NCBI GenBank assembly: GCA_003117195.1
Contig: BDSI01000234.1
Location: forward strand, 39,689-103,688
Source: Eudorina sp. 2006-703-Eu-15
Taxonomy: Eukaryota; Chlorophyta; Chlorophyceae; Chlamydomonadales; Volvocaceae
Direction: 5' to 3'
Length of the DNA stretch: 64,000 bases
Of the stretch, positions 57,534 through 64,000 are shown piece by piece (positions within the stretch are counted from its first letter, which is position 1; every line of letters starts with the position of its first letter). The translations under genes and the position numbers were made by a program. The notes beneath the pieces were generated by a model. It saw only the letters and a program-made list of their open reading frames with translations, was not told the origin of the DNA and did no database searches.

Positions 57534-59712
57534 TCGGAAGGTCCACTGGAGGCGTTATGATTGCTGGTTGGGAGGCGGGGCGTGAGATGTCTTGGCGGGG
57601 GTCCTGCTGCCTCAGGGAGCCAGGGACTCTGTGGGAGCCGCTGCCACATACATGCAGCACCCGTTCCAGTAGTTCCAGGCGTACCACCCTGACCTACCCC
57701 ATCAGCATGAGCGCCATTAACTGGTGTAGGCGTTCTATCTATCTGGCTGTTAGTTGTATGTGTTTGTTGTGGTGCTGGGATGGATAAGGGCGGCGAACAA
57801 CGTTCGAGTCGTGCGTTCATCAGCCCTGGTATATATGTAGCTGAGGTGTTTTTTGGTTGCTGAGCGAGGTATTACACGCACGGTTGGCATTATGTCGCTT
57901 CGTCTCGGATGGACTTCCACGCCGATATCTGCTGACGTTAAAAGACATCAATTGAATACTGTGGTGGTGCTCAATTTCAGTCTGACATTCCCATCCATGC
58001 ATGTACATCTGTGATTTGGAAGGCAGGAGAGGTTCGTGCAGGTGTATGGCGGCAGCAGGCAGCACACACTTCGGTCTCTCTGTCGTTGGGGCTGCGCTTG
58101 GTTCTGTCCTGGCTGCACCCTCATCTTACCCGCGGCGGCCTTTGCACCTACGGACTTGGCATAATACCCCATTGGGCGCTCGCCACATGCTTGCTGCCAG
58201 CAGATTTGTTGACGAAGGTTCTGATGCATATGAATGTGTACTGTATGGTTACGTACGGCTTCCAGCTGTTGCCGGACCGTGCGTTTTTATATCCACCTTG
58301 CAGGACGGTGGCAAATGTGACCAATTTTGTGCCACGATGCTAGGTATGGTGCCTTTTGTGTCTGTTGTGTCGATGGCGCGGTGGTGCGGCATGTCGCGTT
58401 GTGACGGATGACGGTGCCTTAGTCATCATGGTGCTGTTTACACGGCATGGGGGCTTTTTAAATTGTGATGTGCAGGCCGGGATTCTTTCTTGTGCATCAC
58501 CTAAACCTGCGGCGCTGCTCCTTGCGCCACGAAGTGCTTTATACCCATGCTTTCCAGCCATGCGGTCCTTGAGATTATGGCCTGCAAACGCTGAGGTCGT
58601 ATACGAAGCAGAGTTTGTGGACTTGCTTGGACATTCATCCCATGAAGTACGTAGTACGCAGCTGATTCCTGTGGAGCTACGTACATGTTGTGGGCCTTCC
58701 TGATGGAACATGGTTCTATCAGGTTGGGGCCGTGGGAAGCCCTGTGTACCCCCCTCCCTGTGTTGCTTGTAAGGTGTAGGCGTGGTCGAGGTGTCGGTGT
58801 AGGGTGAAGGCGTGGTCGAGGTGTCGTTGGAGGCAGAGCTGAGCGGACTGCTGGCCAGCAGCCGCAGGGCGACCCTGGTGAGCGCACAGTTGCGAACAGC
58901 TCGGAGCAAAAGCTGATGCCGGTGCTGAGCTGCGTCCGATTTGGGGTCTGATGGAGGTCGTGCTCGATGATTGCACATATGGCGGGTGTACGGGCAGCAA
59001 GGACGTGAACTTTCAAGCAAGCTGTTCCGCCTGCTCGTGGCGCGCTGAGTCGGGTCAGGATACGGCTAGTCTAGCTAGTTGAAATGGTGAGGTCATCAGC
59101 TTATCCTGCAAAAGGTTGCTATCGCAGCGGTTGCAAACACTTATGTATATTGTGTCCTAAATGCCAGTGCCGCGGGGCCCTACCTCTCTTTACCCTGTAC
59201 ACATATCGTAGGCGCCGTGCAGTGCGGCTGTGGTGGAGTACGCCATCTGCTTCCATGTACAGCAACCTATGTCTGCACCCGTTCAGCTCAGTGCCGTACA
59301 GGCCAACATCCCGCCCCACTGTACGAATCCTCCACAAGCGGAACCCTAGGTCTATTAATGCAGGCCTGGAATACGGCTTACCTGTACGACAGCAAGTACA
59401 CATGACATAGCTGGCGCCCCAGGTGTAGTCGCCGTGCCAGGCACCGGTTCGGTGGCGTCATGTACGGCACCGGGATCGGCGTGTGCGACAGCACGCCTGG
59501 GAGGCCACCGGCGGCAGGGGTGTGGAATGTCACCCGGGGGGTCATTGAATACCCGGAGCCGGGGTGGCCAGGCCCCCGGGACATGTTAATTTTGTTCTGC
59601 TGGGGATGCGACACTTTGACGGGAGAGCGGAGGTCAACACTTGCAGCCGGCTGTGTGGGTTTTTGGCAGCACACACCTCCAACCGAGCTGCCCGGCCCCC
59701 CGCCCCTCCCAC
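57534..59712. other. gene-poor interval after the cyclase
   Basis: Would contain the cyclase 3' untranslated region; the first + strand TGTAA I see is near 58767. A 30-bp segment containing GCGTGGTCGAGGTGTCG is duplicated at about 58785-58830. Minus-strand ORFs (58340-59020) carry no recognised motif. Confidence 0.45.
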
Positions 59713-59928
59713 CGTGTCCAGGAAGGGGTCGTAGGCGGTGGACGTGTGGCCGCACACCCAGCAGGTCACGTCGCTGCGAAGGACGGCGCCAAAGACCACG
59801 TCCACCAGACTGAGGGGCAGGCCGCTGAAGCGGCCGCCGTCGCCCTCACCCACCGAGTGAGCATCCGCTGCCCCCGCCTCGTCTGGCGCAGCGGCAGCCT
59901 CACCCGCAGCAGCATATATGGACGGGGG
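59713..59928 (-). pseudogene. orphan exon of a ubiquitin-specific protease
   Basis: On the - strand, an acceptor (CTCCCAG) is followed by 72 codons and a GTGGGA donor, phase 0 on both sides. The end reads LVDVVFGAVLRSDVTCWVCGHTSTAYDPFLD, the zinc-ribbon and following segment of USP (peptidase C19) proteins. No Cys-box or His-box exon is visible on either side within the window. Upstream are the CAG tract and low-complexity sequence; downstream no continuation of YDPFLD was found. Either a captured or relic gene fragment, or one exon of a gene with very long introns. Confidence 0.6.
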
Positions 59929-60219
59929 CTGGGAGCAGCAGCAGGGCGGGGGACACCAAGAGCCGGCTGGGGGTCAGATGCGTCGAGAGGGCTAGCCTTG
60001 CGGCGACGGGCGGGTCGCACCACCTGGCAGCGCAGATGCGAAAACTCCAAAAAGAACAACGCAGCACCGACGCTTTTCACAGCAACCCGTCCGGTCAGGA
60101 CAACCGTAGCGATGCGCGGAAACCCATTCATGACCTAAAGACGCATTTCGTAAACTCTGCTTGACACCGGTGACTGCAAAGCGGGCGCGCACGCAAGTCA
60201 TCCAAGGTTGTACATCGTC

Positions 60220-60335
<116 letters not shown>

Positions 60336-60883
60336 TTTGGCCGGAGTCGTGAGGACGAGCAGTGAATGGAACGGATATTATGATCATACACATACAGGTC
60401 GTTGGGTGGTTGTTGCGCGCGGGGAGTTATGGTTATGCGCGGGGCACAGCGGGACGTTGCGGGACACGGAGCGGTGTCCCCGTGTCCGGCCGAGGTAGGG
60501 CGGGCGGGTGGACGTCGTCGACCGGGTCACCACTACCTTTGTCTCTGTGTCATATAAAAATTCCATCAGATGCGCTATAATTTATGAATGATAAATATGT
60601 AAAAATGACCGCAAACGGCTCATCACCCTTTCATTGTTTCTGTTCTAGTAGTGAAGTGATTCTGCCAGCGGCTATCTTTAGCTCAAGCGGCTAGGGGTGT
60701 ATCCCTCATGTTCTGAATCGATTGTGATTTTTGGTTGATGAAAGCGTCCCGGAAAACACACGTCTGTAATTTTGTAGGCCGGGTATATCCTGTAAGTCCG
60801 TGTATTACACGGTCTTGTGTCTGACACTGAGTATACACGAGAGGTGTTTACACGGCTAACACGGTAGGTGTAAACACGGCTCC

Positions 60884-61003
60884 GGCTTGACACGGCAGTG
60901 TAAACACGTCAACGGCTTGACACGACCATATCAACACTGCACCGGCTTGAAACGACCATATCAACACTGCACCGGCTTGAAACGACCGTATCAACACTGC
61001 ACC
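60884..61003. repeat. 30-bp tandem repeat, four copies
   Basis: Units start with GGCTTGAMAC at 60884, 60914, 60944 and 60974. The last three are nearly identical (..GACCATATCAACACTGCACC); the first is diverged. Confidence 0.9.
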
Positions 61004-61480
61004 GGATGTACATGGTTGGCATACACGATGGTTCTTGGAACAGTTTAAACCTTATCTATTGGCCGTCTTTGCCTTCCATATTAACCCTCCAGCAAACGAG
61101 GTAGGGACCTGCTGCATGTATGCCTGGATGGACAGGGCGCGCATGAGACTTGCACGGGCTGTACCTGCTGATGATGAGCCGCCTGCGCTGCTAGTTAATT
61201 CCCCCTATCTACCTGCTGCGCGGGCTCTTATTACCTCTGGCTGTATGTGACTGGTCACCTCGAACGGGATGAGTCCCTGATAGATAGAGTTGGTGTGCGT
61301 TGGTGCGCTTGCTTGTGGAGCCTATGTATCTGGTGCGCCACCATGGTGTATGTAGTGTATGTGTGCGGACGACTCGCTTAGCAGTGTGTTGCTTGATAGT
61401 AGGCTGCACGCGGCATCAATTACCCGCGGCATGGGTATGATTGCGCCAAGGAATGTCTGCAAACGCACTGGTGTTTTACT

Positions 61481-61942
61481 TCACGCCAAGTCGGCAGGTG
61501 GCACACAGCTTCCTTGGCACACAGCTTCCTTAACCCAAACGGGCTGCTCAGTTCTTTTGCGTTGTAAGAATTTAATCGCAGTAAGATAAAAACACCATTT
61601 ATCGTTGTGCCTACTGAAGGATTCAAGAATTGCAAAGATTTCAGATAGGTCTGCCCGCCTCTTACGCCCGCTTATTTCACCACAGTTCTTTACGACCGTG
61701 GAGGTCCAGTCTATATAGACGAACTTAGTCACATCAAACAGGATGCATTCTGTGAGCAAGTTGTAGAACAAACCGATGCCTACGCATGCCAAAAACTCGT
61801 ACGAAGGCCACTCCGGTGGCAGTACGACAAGCAAGTCAACATATGCAACCAGTGAACATTGTGATGAATAGCCCGGTCTTGCTAACTGTATCAAAAGGGC
61901 TTCTTTATAACGTTCATCAATATAGGAGAAGCCCGCATTCAA
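61481..61942 (-). CDS. unrecognised ORF in an AT-richer island
   Basis: A 153-codon ORF with normal-looking amino-acid composition (aromatic and hydrophobic residues, for example CVGIGLFYNLLTECILFDVTKFVYIDW), unlike the Ala/Gly/Pro shadow frames elsewhere. The sequence just upstream on the same strand (about 62110-61940, another frame) also reads protein-like (FPIFEKSPCNSIDHSF). This suggests a frameshifted or spliced coding region. I recognise no family. It could be a relic of a mobile or transferred gene. Confidence 0.3.
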   Translation of the reverse strand: MNAGFSYIDERYKEALLIQLARPGYSSQCSLVAYVDLLVVLPPEWPSYEFLACVGIGLFYNLLTECILFDVTKFVYIDWTSTVVKNCGEISGRKRRADLSEIFAILESFSRHNDKWCFYLTAIKFLQRKRTEQPVWVKEAVCQGSCVPPADLA

Positions 61943-62509
61943 TCAATACCAATATGAATGGTCCCAAAATTCTTTAAAAGACCACAGATGTTTGCAGCTT
62001 CACATTGTGACAAATGTGTAAGCACAATGAAAGAATGATCAATGCTGTTACACGGACTCTTCTCGAAGATAGGGAATTTGCCCGCGCAGGACTTCAGGAA
62101 CTCCATTTGCACACGAGGAGGCAGGTATGAATCAGGCAGCCCATGTACGCAACAATGCAAGGATGGATGGGGCGCAATTGCCCTCTGAATGCTCTTGGCC
62201 GCGCCACAAGCAAACAGGGCATAGGCGGAACTAACCCTAACATGTGGACGGGTAGAGCCTTTGCTGTTGTGGGCCGTGCTGTTGTTGCAAAAGCTTTTGT
62301 TTGGCCGCGCAGCCCATCTCTCCTCGCGCCCCACACGTCTGCCTGGCCTTGCTGCACTGATGGGGTTAGCAACGCGGGCGCGACTCAGCAAGCGAGTCCG
62401 TCCGTTTGCCATGGAGGCAGCGTGGCGGGCATCCCGGACCGTACACACACAGCATGGCGGCTGGGGAGCAGGGTGAGGAGCAGCAGCAACAAGCCAGCAG
62501 GTGAGGCTC

Positions 62510-64000
62510 GTGCCACAGCCTGAGACCGTGTGCCATGGCCTGAGACTGCGTGCCACGGCCTGAGAGCGCTCACAACGGCCTGAGACCGCGTGCCACGGCC
62601 TGAGACCGCGTGCCACGGCCTGAGACCGCGAGCTGGTTGGCGGCGTCTGTCAGCGCGCTGGTTGCCGCTGGTACCGTTTCAAACGTTGTCTTGCCCCGCC
62701 CGCAGGCCGTGCTTGTCTAGGAAGGCGGGCGTCCAACGGATTCCTGTTGGGCTGGCGCGGCCTGGCGAAGCAAGTAGCATTCAGGTGAGGCAGTCGCGGT
62801 CTGGGCGCAGGAGAGCGGGTGCCGGGGTGTGGAGGGACCCACGGGTTGCTTTACTTCACACCAACCAAACGGGGAGGCCGCCCAAGCATCTGCTGCGAGC
62901 ATGGCTAGGCAGGCGGATGATTTGCACCTGCACGGCACTGCACTTCGGCGATTGCCTTGCGTGGCCTGAGACAGCGTGTCACCGCCTAAGACCGTGTGCC
63001 ACGGCCTTAGACTGTGTGCCACGGCCTGAGACCGCGTGCCACGGCCTGAGACCGTGTGCCACGGCCTGAGCCCGCGTGCCACGGCCTGAGACCGCGAGCT
63101 GGTTGGCGGCGTCTGTCAGCGCGCTGGTTGCCGCTGGTACCGTTTCAAACGTTGTCAGGCCCCGCCCGCAGGCCGTGCTTGTCTAGGAAGGCGGGCGTTC
63201 AACGGATTCCTGTTGGGCTGGCGCGGCCCAGCGAAGCAAGTAGCATTCAGGTGAGGCAGTCGCGGGTCTGGGCGCAGGGAAGGCGGGTGCCGGGGTGTGG
63301 AGGGACCCACGGTTGCTTTACTTCACACCAACCAAACGAGGAGGCCGCCCAAGCAGCTGCTGCGAGAATGGGCTGGGCAGGCGGATGCTTTGCACCTGCA
63401 CGGCACTGCACTTCGGCGATTGCCTTGCGTGGCCTTAGGCTGCGTGCCACGGCCTTAGACTGCGTGCCACGGCCTGAGACCGCGTGCCACGGCCTTAGGC
63501 TGCGTGCCACGGCCTGAGCCGTGTGCCACGGCCTGAGACCGCGTGCCACGGCCTGAGACCGCGTGCCACGGCCTGAGACCGCGAGCTGGTTGGCGGCGTC
63601 TGTCAGCGCGCTGGTTGCCGCTGGTACCGTTTCAAACGTTGTCTTGCCCCGCCCGCAGGCCGTGCTTGTCTAGGAAGGCGGGCGTCCAACGGATTCCTGT
63701 TGGGCTGCGCGGCCTGGCGAAGCAAGTAGCATTCAGGTGAGGCAGTCGCGGGTCTGGCGCAGGGAGGGCGGGTTGCCGGGTGTGGAGGGACCCACGGTTG
63801 CCTTTACTTCACACCAACCAAACGGGGAGGCCGCCCAAGCAGCTACTGCGAGCATGGGCTGGGCAGGCGCGATGCTTTGCACCTGCACGGCACTGCACTT
63901 CGGCGATTGCCTTTGCGTGGCCTTAGGCTGCGTGCCACGGCCTGAGACCGCGTGCCACGGCCTTAGGCTGCGTGCCACGGCCTGAGACCGCGTGCACGGC
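62510..64000. repeat. tandem array of about 470-490 bp units with 20-bp subrepeats, runs off window
   Basis: Each large unit starts with CGAGCTGGTTGGCGGCGTCT (unit marks at 62631, 63097 and 63584; spacing 466 and 487). Each ends in several copies of a 20-bp subrepeat close to ACGGCCTGAGACCGCGTGCC. Copies differ by small indels and substitutions. The third copy continues to the window end. Each unit contains a CCCGCAG..79 nt..CATTCAG|GTGAGG block that looks like an exon with acceptor and donor. Confidence 0.92.

Noticed and set aside
60671..60725. TAGCTCAAGCGG followed by GAATCGATT, resembling tRNA A and B boxes
   Set aside because: Spacing is too short and no cloverleaf closes; not called as a tRNA.

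Overview
The window looks like nuclear DNA of a chlorophycean, probably volvocine (Chlamydomonas/Volvox-type), green alga. Seven recognisable genes are split into many short exons with GT..AG introns. Several genes carry TGTAA, the volvocine polyadenylation signal, 0.4-0.6 kb past the stop. Proteins have long Gly/Ala/Gln/His inserts, introns are full of minisatellites and (CA)n, and one gene is a class III nucleotidyl cyclase of the kind expanded in volvocine algae. I assembled the gene models by hand from splice signals plus family motifs. In all seven models the exon phases agree from one junction to the next; the main gaps are the terminal exon of the first gene and the 5' end of the PTP gene.

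Layout. 0.2-2.3 kb: decayed PIF/Harbinger DNA transposon with a 3-bp target duplication. 2.3-6.4 kb: gene-poor, microsatellites and two CA-tailed copies of a short repeat. 6.4-11.5 kb (-): phytochelatin synthase in about ten exons, with a 21-nt microexon, a minisatellite made of its own splice donor, and a tRNA-Val gene inside intron 2 on the other strand. 12.2-17.6 kb (+): FIST-domain protein, divergent from the synthase. 20.1-24.8 kb (-): PTPDC1-type dual-specificity phosphatase (5' end unresolved). 26.8-30.9 kb (+): adenylate-kinase-like P-loop protein. 34.3-38.4 kb (+): KELP-type transcriptional coactivator with four PC4 domains. 40.2-44.5 kb (+): conserved protein of unknown function. 45.6-57.5 kb (+): large PAS plus guanylyl-cyclase protein in 14 exons, with a 506-bp hAT-type MITE in one intron. 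57.5-64 kb: gene-poor, with an orphan ubiquitin-protease exon on the - strand, a pure (CAG)38 tract, a 30-bp tandem repeat, an unrecognised AT-richer ORF and a tandem array of roughly 470-490 bp units running off the window end.

The genes do not form one pathway: heavy-metal detoxification (phytochelatin synthase), signalling (FIST protein, phosphatase, cyclase), nucleotide metabolism (kinase-like) and transcription (PC4). The most unusual signals are a recurrent sense-strand intron motif (core ACCAATTTCCTATACCCC) in eight introns of five genes on both strands, a second motif whose orientation differs between donor and acceptor ends, and the fourfold PC4 protein.
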